The translations under genes and the position numbers were made by a program. The notes under the pieces were generated by a model, which was given only the letters and a program-made list of their open reading frames with translations, was not told where the DNA came from and ran no database searches. A stretch of 64,000 bases of DNA from the NCBI GenBank assembly GCA_037200045.1, contig JBBCHM010000001.1, forward strand, positions 2,542,001 to 2,606,000, read 5' to 3'. Positions 53,731 to 62,672 of this stretch are shown piece by piece. Every line of letters begins with the position of its first letter. Position 1 is the first letter of the stretch. The DNA comes from Rhizomicrobium sp. (GTDB lineage: Bacteria > Pseudomonadota > Alphaproteobacteria > Micropepsales > Micropepsaceae).

Positions 53731-54611
53731 TGGCCATTCCCTTCGTCCGGCAATTCGATCCACGTTATGGCGAGGAGGTGCGGGTGACGCCGCGGATCAG
53801 CCGCCTCGTCGCGAACAATCCCGGGCCGTTCACCTTCATGGGCACCGGCGTCTACATCGTGGGCGGAAAGGAGGTCGCGGTGATCGATCCCGGCCCCGAC
53901 CTGCCCGAGCACATCGAGGCGCTGAAGCGCGCCCTCGATGGCCGGCGCGTCAGCCACATCCTGCTCACCCACACCCATACCGATCACTCGCCGGCGGCCG
54001 GGCCGCTCAAGCAATGGTCGGGGGCGCCGACCTATGCTTTCGGGCCGCACGGCTCGGGCCGCGACGACGGACCGAAAGTCGAGGCCGGCGGCGACATGGA
54101 TTTCGTGCCCGACATCCGCGTGACCGACGGCGAGATCCTGCGCGGCGACGGCTTCACCCTCGAATGCGTCTACACGCCGGGCCACACCTCGAACCATATG
54201 TGCTACGCGCTGGCCGAGGAGAAAGCCCTCTTCACCGGCGATCACATCATGGGCTGGTCGACCACAGTGGTGACGCCGCCCGACGGCGACATGGCGCAGT
54301 ACATCGCGAGCGTGGAAAAGCTCCAGGCCCGCGACGACGCCATCCTCTATCCGACCCATGGCGCGCCGGTGAGCGATCCGGGACCCTTCCTCGCCGCCTA
54401 TCGCGAGCATCGCCTGGACCGCGAAGCCCAGGTGCTGGCGAGCATCGCGGCCGGACGCGACACGATCCCGGCCATGGTCGAGCACATGTATGCCGATGTC
54501 GACAAGCGCCTGCACCCCGCCGCGTCGCGCTCGGTGCTGGCGCACCTGATCAAGCTGGAGCATGAGGGCCGGGTCGTGAACACCGGCGGCATTTGGCGCC
54601 TCGCCGCGTGA
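53730..54611 (+). CDS. MBL-fold metallohydrolase (LACTB2-like)
   Basis: A 293-residue metallo-beta-lactamase-fold hydrolase. Seen: the metal motif LLTHTHTDHSPAAGPL (H-x-H-x-D-H), CVYTPGHTSNHMCYAL, FTGDHIMGWSTTVV (Asp) and LYPTHGAPV (His), then a C-terminal helical DNA-binding-like wing as in LACTB2, an endoribonuclease. The substrate here is unknown. The amidohydrolase overlaps its stop (GTGA). Confidence 0.85.
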   Translation: MAIPFVRQFDPRYGEEVRVTPRISRLVANNPGPFTFMGTGVYIVGGKEVAVIDPGPDLPEHIEALKRALDGRRVSHILLTHTHTDHSPAAGPLKQWSGAPTYAFGPHGSGRDDGPKVEAGGDMDFVPDIRVTDGEILRGDGFTLECVYTPGHTSNHMCYALAEEKALFTGDHIMGWSTTVVTPPDGDMAQYIASVEKLQARDDAILYPTHGAPVSDPGPFLAAYREHRLDREAQVLASIAAGRDTIPAMVEHMYADVDKRLHPAASRSVLAHLIKLEHEGRVVNTGGIWRLAA

Positions 54612-55804
54612 GCATCGCGCTGCATTCCGCCCGCCTGTGGAGCGCCGGCGACGGCGTGCGCGAGGGGCTGTCCGTTCTGGTCGAGGGCAACCGCATCGCC
54701 CGCATCGCGCCGCGCGGCGAGATCGGGGTGGCGGATCAGGTCGTCGAACTTCCCGGCTGCACGCTGCTGCCCGGGCTGATGGATCTGCATTCGCATCTCT
54801 TCCTGCATCCCTACAACGAGACGCCATGGGACGATCAGGTGCTGAAGGAGGCCGAGGCCTATCGCACCGTGCGCGCGGTGAACCATGCGCGGGCGACGCT
54901 GGCGGCGGGCTTCACGACGCTGCGCGATCTCGGCACCGAGGGCGCCGGCTATGCCGATGTCGCCCTGAAGCGCGCCATCGCGGAAGGGCTGACGCCCGGC
55001 CCGCGCCTGCTCGTGGCCGGGCCGGCCATCGTCGCCACCGGCTCCTACGGCCCGGCGCGGCGCAATTTCCGTCCCGATTGCTGCTTTCCACAAGGCGCCG
55101 AGGAAGCGAGCGGCATCGACGCGGTCGTGCGCGCGGTGCGCCACCAGGCGGCGCATGGCGCGGACTGGATCAAGCTCTATGCCGATTACCGCGCCGGGCC
55201 GGACGGCGAGACGGTGCCGACCTTCTCCATCGACGAGATGCGCGCCGCCTGCGACGCGGCTCATTCGCTCGGCCGGCCGGTGGCGAGCCATGCGACCAGC
55301 GACGAAGGCATGCGTCGTTCGGCGATCGCCGGCGTCGATACGATCGAGCATGGCTATGGCGGCACGCGGGCGACTTTCGATCTGATGCGGCTGAAGGGCA
55401 TCGCCCTGTTGCCGACGCTGATGGCGGCGACATCGATCAGCCTCTATCGCGGCGATCATGTGCCGGGCGGGCCCGCCAGTCCGCGCATGGCGCAGGCGGC
55501 GAATGCGTTCCGCCTGGCGCGCGAGGCCGGCGTCGTCATCGGCTGCGGCAGCGATGTCGGCGTCTTCGCGCATGGCACCAATCTCGACGAACTGATCGCG
55601 ATGGCCGGGCTCGGCATGAGCGCCGACGAGGCGCTGACGGCGGCGACGGCGGTGAACGCGCGCATCCTGCGCCGCGAAAACGATCTTGGCCGCGTCGCGG
55701 AGGGCTTCCTCGCCGATCTCATCGCCGTGAACGGAGATCCCACGGCCGATCTCGCGGCGCTGGCCAAGCCGGCCTTTGTGATGACGGATGGCATGTGGCG
55801 GTAA
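54608..55804 (+). CDS. Amidohydrolase (metal-dependent, prolidase/imidazolonepropionase-like)
   Basis: A 398-residue amidohydrolase with a metal-binding barrel: GLMDLHSHLFL (H-x-H), DWIKLYADYRAG (carboxylated Lys), VASHATSDEG, TIEHGYGG, GCGSDVGVFAHG (Asp). Members hydrolyse N-acyl or Xaa-Pro-type substrates; the specificity is unknown. GTG start at 54608 overlapping the MBL stop. A hairpin follows at 55803. Confidence 0.87.
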   Translation: MSIALHSARLWSAGDGVREGLSVLVEGNRIARIAPRGEIGVADQVVELPGCTLLPGLMDLHSHLFLHPYNETPWDDQVLKEAEAYRTVRAVNHARATLAAGFTTLRDLGTEGAGYADVALKRAIAEGLTPGPRLLVAGPAIVATGSYGPARRNFRPDCCFPQGAEEASGIDAVVRAVRHQAAHGADWIKLYADYRAGPDGETVPTFSIDEMRAACDAAHSLGRPVASHATSDEGMRRSAIAGVDTIEHGYGGTRATFDLMRLKGIALLPTLMAATSISLYRGDHVPGGPASPRMAQAANAFRLAREAGVVIGCGSDVGVFAHGTNLDELIAMAGLGMSADEALTAATAVNARILRRENDLGRVAEGFLADLIAVNGDPTADLAALAKPAFVMTDGMWR

Positions 55805-55828
55805 CCTCTCGCGCAAGCGGGAGAGGTT
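55803..55828. terminator. Hairpin between convergent genes
   Basis: AACCTCTC (55803-55810) pairs with GAGAGGTT (55821-55828), with CGC/GCG inside around AA. It overlaps the stop codons of both the amidohydrolase (55802-55804) and the convergent NIPSNAP-like gene (55827-55829). A close relative of the palindrome at 12459. Confidence 0.65.
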
Positions 55829-56132
55829 ATTCCACCTTGCGCAGAAAGCTGCGTTCCTCGCTCAGGATGAAGCATTCGTCTTGCGCGAAGCGGAAATTCG
55901 CCAGTGCGTTTTCGTCGGCCTTCAGCCGGGCGCGATACTGCTCATAGGCCGCCAGGCTATCGAACGAGATCAGCGCCAGCGCGATGTTGTCTGTCCCCTC
56001 ATGCGGCATCCAATAGCCCACGAGATCGCCGCCGCAGGCCGGGATGATCGTCAGCCATTTTTTGGCATAAGCCTCGAACGCATCGCGCTTGTAGGGATCG
56101 AGCACGTATCGGATGCAGCAGGTCACGGTCAT
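55827..56132 (-). CDS. NIPSNAP-family protein
   Basis: A 101-residue ferredoxin-like alpha/beta protein of the NIPSNAP family (IRYVLDPYKRDAFEAYAKKW, FDSLAAYEQYRARLKAD). Role unknown; often downstream of or next to an ArsR-type regulator, as here, where the regulator gene is divergent and 68 bp away. The ATG at 56132 is chosen because it begins the beta-strand (TVTCCIRY). Confidence 0.8.
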   Translation of the reverse strand: MTVTCCIRYVLDPYKRDAFEAYAKKWLTIIPACGGDLVGYWMPHEGTDNIALALISFDSLAAYEQYRARLKADENALANFRFAQDECFILSEERSFLRKVE

Positions 56133-56200
56133 GGCGGTCTCCTCGAATGGACGAAGGCTACGCCATGGACGCGCCGCCATGCTTCGACTAGGATCGAACC

Positions 56201-56881
56201 ATGAAATCCGGCCCCGACATCGCGCCCGTCGCCGCCCTGCTGGGCGATCCGGCCCGCGCCAATATGCTGACCGCGCTGCTCGCCGGCCGGGCGCTGACCG
56301 CCGGCGAATTGGCGCGCGAGGCCGGTGTCACGGCGCAGACCGCGAGCTCGCATCTTGCCAAGCTGACGCAAGGCGGGCTGGTCGTGCCGCGCCGCCAGGG
56401 GCGCCATGCCTATTACGCACTCGCCGGCGCCGAGGCGGCGGCGCTGCTCGAGACGCTGCTGCGCTTCGCCGATCGCACCGGCCACCGCCGCACGCGCACC
56501 GGCCCGGCCGAGCCGGCGCTGCGCCGGGCACGGGTCTGCTACGACCATCTGGCCGGCGATCTCGGCGTGGCGCTGTTCGACGGATTGCTGGCGCGGGACC
56601 TGCTGGTGCGGCGCGGTGAAGAACTGGCGTTGTCGCGCAAGGGCGAAGCCTTCGTCCGCGACTTCGGCATCGATCTCGACGCCGCGCGGCTGGCGCGCCG
56701 GGCGCTGTGCAAGGATTGCTTGGATTGGAGCGCGCGCCGCAGCCACCTCGCTGGGGCGCTCGGCGCCGCGCTGCTGGACCGCCTCTACGATCTGGGCTGG
56801 GCGAAGCGCGAGCGGACCAGCCGCGCCGTGACGTTCACGCCGCCGGGACTTCGGGCGTTCGAAAGAACGTTCGCGGCCTAG
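56201..56881 (+). CDS. ArsR-family winged-helix regulator
   Basis: A 226-residue regulator with an N-terminal ArsR winged helix (LLGDPARANMLTALLAGRAL, LTAGELAREAGVTAQTASSH, RRQGRHAYYAL) and a C-terminal domain containing CKDCLDWSARRSHLAGALGA, a Cys pair common to this subfamily that may sense metal or redox state. Divergent from the NIPSNAP-like gene, which it probably controls. Confidence 0.87.
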   Translation: MKSGPDIAPVAALLGDPARANMLTALLAGRALTAGELAREAGVTAQTASSHLAKLTQGGLVVPRRQGRHAYYALAGAEAAALLETLLRFADRTGHRRTRTGPAEPALRRARVCYDHLAGDLGVALFDGLLARDLLVRRGEELALSRKGEAFVRDFGIDLDAARLARRALCKDCLDWSARRSHLAGALGAALLDRLYDLGWAKRERTSRAVTFTPPGLRAFERTFAA

Positions 56882-56882
56882 C

Positions 56883-57659
56883 CTACCGCACCGCCTGCAG
56901 ATAGCCGCGCACCAGCGCCGCCGCGGCGCCGGCGTCGTTCACGCCGGTGCGGCTCTTGACGCGGATGTCGAGGCAGGCGCCGTACTTGCCGGCTTCCCGC
57001 ACGCGGATCGCGACGTCCTGCTTGAGGCCGAACCAGAAGCTGGTATGCACCGCCTCGATCGTGCCGTCCTTCTCGTCGAAGGCGACGATGGCGAAGCCCA
57101 AATCCTTGGCGCGCTGGAAGGCGCGCCAGAACAGCGTCGCCTGCTTGTGCTGGTTCACCGCGCCCAGCAGCACGCAATAGGGCTTGATGTCGGGATAGGC
57201 CTTCTTCTGCGCCGCCGCCACGGTGGTGCGCTTGCCGCCGACCGTGATGATGTTGGCGCCGTCATAGTCCGGGCCGTTTTCGGCGCCGGCCCGCAGCGGC
57301 AGCAGCGCCACGAACAGCGGCGGAAATTCCGGATTGGTCGAAACATCGTGGATCGGCGGCGAGAACAGCGTCAGCCGAAGCTGGTTGAGCGGCACGAACA
57401 CCACCAGGAGCGAGCCCGCCAGCCCCAGCACGCCGAATTTCCATCCGGCGCTGTTGTTGCCGCCGAGCGCGCGCGCCAGCCACAGCCCGCCGATCACGGC
57501 GCCGGCGAGGGCCAGCAGGAACCCCGGCGCCAGAATCTTCAGCCCCGTCGCATAGTCCCACCAGCCCAGCCGCGTGCCGTAGGACGCGCCGAGCGCGACG
57601 ACCGCGCCCGGCACGAAACACACAAGCGAGACGAGGGCCGCGGCACGTTGGGATCGCAT
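56883..57659 (-). CDS. DUF1499-family membrane protein
   Basis: A 258-residue protein with three N-terminal membrane helices (about residues 8-30, 40-62, 78-98) and a C-terminal DUF1499 domain: NPEFPPLFVALLPLR, YPDIKPYCVLLG, LGFAIVAFDEKDGTIEAVHT, FWFGLKQDVAIRVRE, and SRTGVNDAGAAAALVRGYL. Function unknown. Confidence 0.82.
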   Translation of the reverse strand: MRSQRAAALVSLVCFVPGAVVALGASYGTRLGWWDYATGLKILAPGFLLALAGAVIGGLWLARALGGNNSAGWKFGVLGLAGSLLVVFVPLNQLRLTLFSPPIHDVSTNPEFPPLFVALLPLRAGAENGPDYDGANIITVGGKRTTVAAAQKKAYPDIKPYCVLLGAVNQHKQATLFWRAFQRAKDLGFAIVAFDEKDGTIEAVHTSFWFGLKQDVAIRVREAGKYGACLDIRVKSRTGVNDAGAAAALVRGYLQAVR

Positions 57660-57670
57660 GGGGCGTCAGG

Positions 57671-59305
57671 CTACTCCGCGGCGGTGGGCAGGCGATAGGC
57701 GGTGAACTGTTCGCGCAGCGCCGTCTTCTGGATCTTGCCGGTGGCGGTGTGCGGGATGTCGGCCACGAACTGCACGTCGTCCGGCATCCACCACTTAGCG
57801 ATCCTGCCCTTCAGATAATCCAGAATCTCCTCCCCCGTCGCGGTCTTGCCGGGCTTGAGCACCACGATCAGCAGCGGCCTTTCGTCCCATTTGGGATGGC
57901 GCACGCCGATCACCGCGGCCTCGGCCACGCTCGGATGGCCGACCGCGATGTTCTCGATCTCGATGGAGGAGATCCATTCGCCGCCCGACTTGATCACGTC
58001 CTTGGAGCGGTCGGTGATGGTCATATAGCCTTCCGGATCGATGGTGGCGACATCGCCGGTGTCGAACCAGCCCTCGGCGTCGAACGCCTCGGCGCCTTCG
58101 CCGCGGAAATAGCCGGACGCGACCGCCGGCCCGCGCACCTTCAGGCGCCCGAACGCCTTGCCGTCATGCGGCAGGGTGTTGCCGGCGTCGTCGGTGATCT
58201 TCATCTCGACGCCGAACACCGGATGGCCCTGCTTGGCTTTGTAGTCGAGCTGCTTGTCGTAGGGCAGCTCCGCGATGTGCGGCTTGAGGGTGCCGAGCGT
58301 GCCGCACGGGCTCATCTCGGTCATGCCCCAGGCATGGATCACCTGCACGCCGTATTTGGTCTCGAAGGTCTCGATCATCGAGCGCGGGCAGGCCGCGCCG
58401 CCGATCAGCACGCGCTTCATGTGCGGCAGCGTCTTGCCGGTCTGTTCGAGATATTGCAGCAGCGCCAGCCACACGGTCGGCACCGCCGCGGTCATCGTCA
58501 CCACTTCGTCGGTCAAAAGCTCGCAGATCGAATTGCCGTCCATCTTCGGCCCCGGCATGACCAGCTTGGCGCCGACCATCGGCGCGACGAAGGCGATGCC
58601 CCAGGCATTGGCATGGAACATCGGCACCACGGGCAGGATGGCGTCGCGGCCCGAGAGGCCCTGCGCGTCGGTCTGCGCCACCATCAGCGTGTGCAGCACG
58701 TTGGAGCGGTGGGAATAGAGCACGCCCTTGGGATTGCCCGTCGTGCCGGAAGTGTAGCAGAGGCCGCAGGCATCCTTCTCGTCGACCTCCTTCCATTTGT
58801 AGGTGCCGCTGGCGCCGGCGATGAACTCCTCATAGGCCACGAGGTTGGGGATCGCGGCTTTCGGCAGGTGCGCCGCGTCGGTCAGCGCGACATAGAGCTC
58901 GACCTTGGGCAGTCTGGGCGCGAGCTGCGCCACCAGATCGGCGAAGGTGATGTCGAAGAACAGGACTTTGTCCTCGGCGTGGTTGGCGATGTAGACGAGC
59001 TGGTCGGGGAACAGGCGCGGGTTCAGCGTGTGATAGACCGCGCCGACGCCGGTGATGCCGTACCAGGTCTCCAGATGCCGCCAGGTGTTCCAGGCCAGCG
59101 TCGCGACCCGGTCGCCGGGCCGGATGCCGAGCCGGTCGAGCACCTCGGCCACCTTGCGCGACCGCGTGGCGATCTCGCCATAGGTGGTGCGGTGGATCGG
59201 CCCTTCGACCGAGCGGCTGACGATCTCGCGGTCGCCATGCCAGATCGCGGCATGGTCGATGATCTTGTGGACCAGCAAAGGCCAGTCCTGCATCTGCCCG
59301 AGCAT
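57671..59305 (-). CDS. Long-chain/medium-chain acyl-CoA synthetase (AMP-binding)
   Basis: A 544-residue adenylate-forming enzyme activating a carboxylic acid to its CoA ester. Seen: the P-loop-like [53 protein letters not shown], the linker [20 protein letters not shown], and the catalytic Lys in [17 protein letters not shown] precedes the ATG at 59305. The closest families use medium- to long-chain fatty acids; it may feed the dehydrogenase/thiolase genes at 23.7-27.2 kb. Confidence 0.9.
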   Translation of the reverse strand: MLGQMQDWPLLVHKIIDHAAIWHGDREIVSRSVEGPIHRTTYGEIATRSRKVAEVLDRLGIRPGDRVATLAWNTWRHLETWYGITGVGAVYHTLNPRLFPDQLVYIANHAEDKVLFFDITFADLVAQLAPRLPKVELYVALTDAAHLPKAAIPNLVAYEEFIAGASGTYKWKEVDEKDACGLCYTSGTTGNPKGVLYSHRSNVLHTLMVAQTDAQGLSGRDAILPVVPMFHANAWGIAFVAPMVGAKLVMPGPKMDGNSICELLTDEVVTMTAAVPTVWLALLQYLEQTGKTLPHMKRVLIGGAACPRSMIETFETKYGVQVIHAWGMTEMSPCGTLGTLKPHIAELPYDKQLDYKAKQGHPVFGVEMKITDDAGNTLPHDGKAFGRLKVRGPAVASGYFRGEGAEAFDAEGWFDTGDVATIDPEGYMTITDRSKDVIKSGGEWISSIEIENIAVGHPSVAEAAVIGVRHPKWDERPLLIVVLKPGKTATGEEILDYLKGRIAKWWMPDDVQFVADIPHTATGKIQKTALREQFTAYRLPTAAE

Positions 59306-59392
59306 GGGGCGTTCCTCCTATATCTCTGGTGGGCATCTTAGGAACCGCGAGTGGGACGGGCAACGCGGCGGCGCGCGAGGCCGAAACCGCCG

Positions 59393-59602
59393 TCAGGTGC
59401 GATCGGGATCGATCCCGTCCTCGAAGATCGCCTCCACCGGCTGGCCGAACAGCCGGGCGATGCGGAAGGCGAGCGGCAGCGACGGATCGAACTTGCCCGT
59501 TTCGACGGCGTTGACGCTCTGGCGGGCGACGCCGAGGCGCTCGGCGAGCTCGGCCTGGCTCCAGCCCTTTTCGGCGCGCAGGACGCGAAGGCGGTTCTTC
59601 AT
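59393..59602 (-). CDS. Small XRE-type regulator
   Basis: A 69-residue single-domain helix-turn-helix protein (KNRLRVLRAEKGWSQAELAE, RLGVARQSVNAVETGKFDP), of the compact type that pairs with a small membrane protein. It overlaps the upstream membrane gene by 4 bp (ATGA) and likely binds the palindrome at 60046. Confidence 0.87.
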   Translation of the reverse strand: MKNRLRVLRAEKGWSQAELAERLGVARQSVNAVETGKFDPSLPLAFRIARLFGQPVEAIFEDGIDPDRT

Positions 59603-60012
59603 CCCAGCCAACGCCGATAGGCGCCCACCGCCAGAAATCCCATGAGCTGGGCCACGAGTAGGCATTCCATGCCCAGGACAAAATAGATTTGCGGATGATC
59701 CAGGCGCGCCGGCAGTAACGGGAAGGGCACCAGGTGCCAACTCAGGACGATCATGGCCGGAACCATCGCGACCACGGCGCCCAGGCTCCCCCAGAACCAC
59801 GCGGTCTTGTGGGTCTGAAGCATCACCTCGTCCGCGTAGCGGTAGGCGACGAACCCCAGCGAGGCGCAGCCCATGGTCAGGATCGCGAAGGCGGCGGCCT
59901 TCGACCACGACACGCCGGGCGGCATGGCATGCGCGATGACGAACAGGCCAAGCAGGAGGATGCCGATCGCCGCCGACGCAGCGCCCCAATAGCCCTTCCA
60001 GGAATATCGCAT
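59599..60012 (-). CDS. Small membrane protein partnered with XRE regulator
   Basis: A 137-residue protein with four membrane helices (ASAAIGILLLGLFVIAHAM, AFAILTMGCASLGFVAYRY, FWGSLGAVVAMVPAMIVLSW, FVLGMECLLVAQLMGFLAVG). Not recognised beyond the small membrane proteins often found with short XRE regulators. The ATG at 60012 lies just downstream of a hairpin and an inverted-repeat operator. Confidence 0.72.
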   Translation of the reverse strand: MRYSWKGYWGAASAAIGILLLGLFVIAHAMPPGVSWSKAAAFAILTMGCASLGFVAYRYADEVMLQTHKTAWFWGSLGAVVAMVPAMIVLSWHLVPFPLLPARLDHPQIYFVLGMECLLVAQLMGFLAVGAYRRWLG

Positions 60013-60021
60013 ATCAAGTGT

Positions 60022-60070
60022 CCTTGTCGAAAAGACAAGGAAACATGACATATCGCGGACCGATATGTCA
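60022..60070. promoter_or_regulatory. Operator and hairpin upstream of the membrane/XRE operon
   Basis: TGACATATCG (60046-60055) and CGATATGTCA (60061-60070) form a perfect 10-bp inverted repeat around CGGAC; CCTTGTC-GAAAA-GACAAGG (60022-60040) is a hairpin between it and the start codon. The operator is a good candidate for binding by the small XRE protein. Confidence 0.65.
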
Positions 60071-60245
60071 AGTGAACTGGACAGATCTCGCCGGCGCCGG
60101 CGTCCGGCCGCATCGCGCTTTGCCGCTGCCGGACGACCGCCGCGAACTGGCGCGATCACGGGGGAAGCGCGTGGAAGACGACGGTGGCGGCCGGATTTCG
60201 CGGCGGAAAGGCGCTAGGGTGGCGCCCCATCGAAACGGAGCCTCC

Positions 60246-61097
60246 ATGTTCGTCACCGTCAACGGCGCACGCCTCTTCTTCGACACGGTCGGCGCCAAGC
60301 TTTCGCCCGAGAGCGAGCGGATGGCGGAGAAGCCGTCGCTGATCGTGATGCATGGCGGGCCGGGCTTCGATCATTCGACCATGCGGCCCTATTTCGACCG
60401 CTTCGCCGACACGCATCAGGTGATCTATATCGACCATCGCGGCAACGGACGCTCGGGCGGCGAACCCGCGACCTGGAACCTCGCCCAATGGGGCGACGAC
60501 GTGAAAGGGCTGTGCGACGTCCTCGGCATCGAGAAGCCCTTGGTGTTCGGCCAGTCCTTCGGCGGCATGGTGGCCATCGCCTATGCGATCCGCCATCCCG
60601 GGCATGCGTCCAAGGTGGTGTTCTCCTCGACCGCGGCGCGCATCCATCTGGACGAGACCTTCGCCATCCTGGAATCGCGCGGCGGCAAGGAGGCGCGCCG
60701 GATCGCCGAGGCGTTCTGGCTGAAGCCCGACGACGCGGCCTTCGCCGACTACATACGGGTGTGCATGCCGCTCTACAATCCGCCGAACACGCCGGCCGCC
60801 GACCAGGCGGCGGCGCGCCGCCGCGCCATCATGAAGCCGCAGGTGACGCGCTATTTCTCGCTGGGCGAGATGCTGACGATGGATATGCGTCCCGGTCTCG
60901 CGAAGGTGACCTGCCCCGCGCTGGTGCTGGCCGGCGGCTACGATCCGATCACGCCGGTGAGTTGCGCGCGCGAGATCTTCGACGCGCTGCCGGTGGGCGT
61001 GCGGCGGCTCGAGCTCTTCGAGAATGCCGGCCACGGCGTCTATCGCGACGAGCCCGAGCGGGCGGAAAAGCTGCTGCGCGGTTTCTTCGCGGCTTGA
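60246..61097 (+). CDS. Alpha/beta hydrolase (proline iminopeptidase-like)
   Basis: A 283-residue alpha/beta-fold hydrolase with HGGPGFDHSTM (oxyanion region), the nucleophile in VFGQSFGGMVAIA, Asp in AGGYDPITP and His in NAGHGVYRDEP. Similar to proline iminopeptidases. The ATG at 60246 has a GGAG site 5 bp before it; an upstream frame start has none. Substrate unverified. Confidence 0.87.
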   Translation: MFVTVNGARLFFDTVGAKLSPESERMAEKPSLIVMHGGPGFDHSTMRPYFDRFADTHQVIYIDHRGNGRSGGEPATWNLAQWGDDVKGLCDVLGIEKPLVFGQSFGGMVAIAYAIRHPGHASKVVFSSTAARIHLDETFAILESRGGKEARRIAEAFWLKPDDAAFADYIRVCMPLYNPPNTPAADQAAARRRAIMKPQVTRYFSLGEMLTMDMRPGLAKVTCPALVLAGGYDPITPVSCAREIFDALPVGVRRLELFENAGHGVYRDEPERAEKLLRGFFAA

Positions 61098-61146
61098 GCG
61101 GGCCGCCTCTGGTATAGAAGACGCCCGTCTTCGTCCGGAGTCCGCC

Positions 61147-62532
61147 ATGCCCCTTTCCAATGCCCAGATGCGCGACGTCGAGAGCGTCCTGCACCCCTAC
61201 ACCAATCTCGTGAAATTCCGCGAGACCGGTCCGATGATCATCGAGCGCGGCCAAGGCGTGCGCGTCTATGACGAGAGCGGCAAGGACTATATCGAGGCGA
61301 TGGCGGGGCTGTGGTGCACCGCGCTCGGCTGGGGCGACAACGAGTTGGCCGAGACCGCGGCGGAGCAGATGAAGAAGCTGTCCTTCGGCCATCTGTTCGG
61401 CGGCAAGAGCCACGAGCCGGCGATCGCGCTGGCCGAGAAGCTGAAGGAGGTCGCGCCGTTTCCGGTCGGCAAGGTGTTCTTCGCCAATTCGGGGTCCGAG
61501 GCCAACGACACCCAGGTCAAGCTCTACTGGTATGCCGCGAACGCGCGCGGCGAGACGAAGAAGAAGAAAATTCTTTCCCGCACCAAGGCCTATCACGGCG
61601 TGACGCTGGCGAGCGCCTCGCTCACCGGCCTCGCCAACAATCACCGCAGCTTCGACCTGCCGTTCGACTTCGCGCGCTTCGCCGAATGCCCACACTATTA
61701 CCGCGCTGCCGAGCCGGGCGAGACGGAGATGCAGTTCTCCGCCCGCATGGGCGCGAACCTGGATGCGCTGATCGAGAAAGAAGGCGCCGACACCATCGCC
61801 GCGATGATCGCCGAGCCGGTGATGGGCGCGGGCGGCGTGATCGTGCCGCCGGAGGGCTATTTCGACCAGGTGGTGCGCGTGCTGGAGAAGCACGGCATCC
61901 CGCTGATCGCCGACGAGGTCATCACCGGCTTCGGCCGCACCGGCAACTGGTTTGGCTCGGCGACCTACGGCTTCGAGCCGGAGAGCATGTCGATCGCCAA
62001 GGCGCTGTCGAGCGCCTATCTGCCGATCAGCGCGGTGCTGTTGTCGCCGGAGCTGTCGGAAATCGTGGAGCAGGAATCGGGCCGGATCGGCACGTTTGGA
62101 CACGGCTTTACGTACAGCGGCCATCCCGTCTCCGCCGCGGTGGCACTCAAGACCATCGAGATCTATCAGCGCCGCGATCTGGTCGGCCATGTCCGCCATG
62201 TGGCGCCGCTGTTCCAGAAGCGGCTGCGCGCGCTCGGCGAACATCCGCTGGTCGGCGAGGCGGTCGGCGTCGGCCTGATCGGCGCCATCGAACTCGTCGC
62301 CGACAAGGCGACGAAGCGGAATTTCGAACCGGCGAAACAGGCCGGCGCGACGCTCGGCAACTTCGCGCAGGACGAGGGCTTGATCGTGCGCCCGCTGCTG
62401 GGCGACCGTGTCGCGCTCTGCCCGCCGCTGGTGATCACCGAGGCCGAGATCGGCGAGCTGTTCGACCGTCTGGAGCGTGCCCTCGCCAAAACGCTCGATT
62501 GGGCGACGCGGGAAAAGCTGATCGCGGCCTGA
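61147..62532 (+). CDS. Class III PLP-dependent aminotransferase
   Basis: A 461-residue omega-amino acid/amine aminotransferase. Seen: GLWCTALGWGDNELAETAAE, FFANSGSEANDTQVKLYWY, RTKAYHGVTLASASLTG, IADEVITGFGRTGNWFG, and the Schiff-base Lys in SIAKALSSAYLPISAVL, then FGHGFTYSGHPVSAAVAL. Likely acts on beta-alanine, taurine or a diamine; the donor is unknown. It follows the alpha/beta hydrolase by 49 bp. Confidence 0.88.
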   Translation: MPLSNAQMRDVESVLHPYTNLVKFRETGPMIIERGQGVRVYDESGKDYIEAMAGLWCTALGWGDNELAETAAEQMKKLSFGHLFGGKSHEPAIALAEKLKEVAPFPVGKVFFANSGSEANDTQVKLYWYAANARGETKKKKILSRTKAYHGVTLASASLTGLANNHRSFDLPFDFARFAECPHYYRAAEPGETEMQFSARMGANLDALIEKEGADTIAAMIAEPVMGAGGVIVPPEGYFDQVVRVLEKHGIPLIADEVITGFGRTGNWFGSATYGFEPESMSIAKALSSAYLPISAVLLSPELSEIVEQESGRIGTFGHGFTYSGHPVSAAVALKTIEIYQRRDLVGHVRHVAPLFQKRLRALGEHPLVGEAVGVGLIGAIELVADKATKRNFEPAKQAGATLGNFAQDEGLIVRPLLGDRVALCPPLVITEAEIGELFDRLERALAKTLDWATREKLIAA

Positions 62533-62591
62533 CCATCGCGTCGATGCAATAGTTCCATGCTTCGCGCCGCTTGCCCAATGGTGTGTAATTC

Positions 62592-62605
62592 TGTAAGCAC
62601 TTACA
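62592..62605. promoter_or_regulatory. TGTAAG-CA-CTTACA palindrome
   Basis: A perfect 6-bp inverted repeat around CA, 68 bp upstream of the S41 peptidase start, in a locally AT-rich stretch (GTGTAATTCTG and TTACATAACG) that looks like a promoter region. TetR-type regulators bind sites of this form. Confidence 0.5.
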
Positions 62606-62672
62606 TAACGGTGGATTTCGCACGCCTGAGGCGCGGAATTGCCCTTGTCTAAGATCGAAGGAAGGAACTCGC

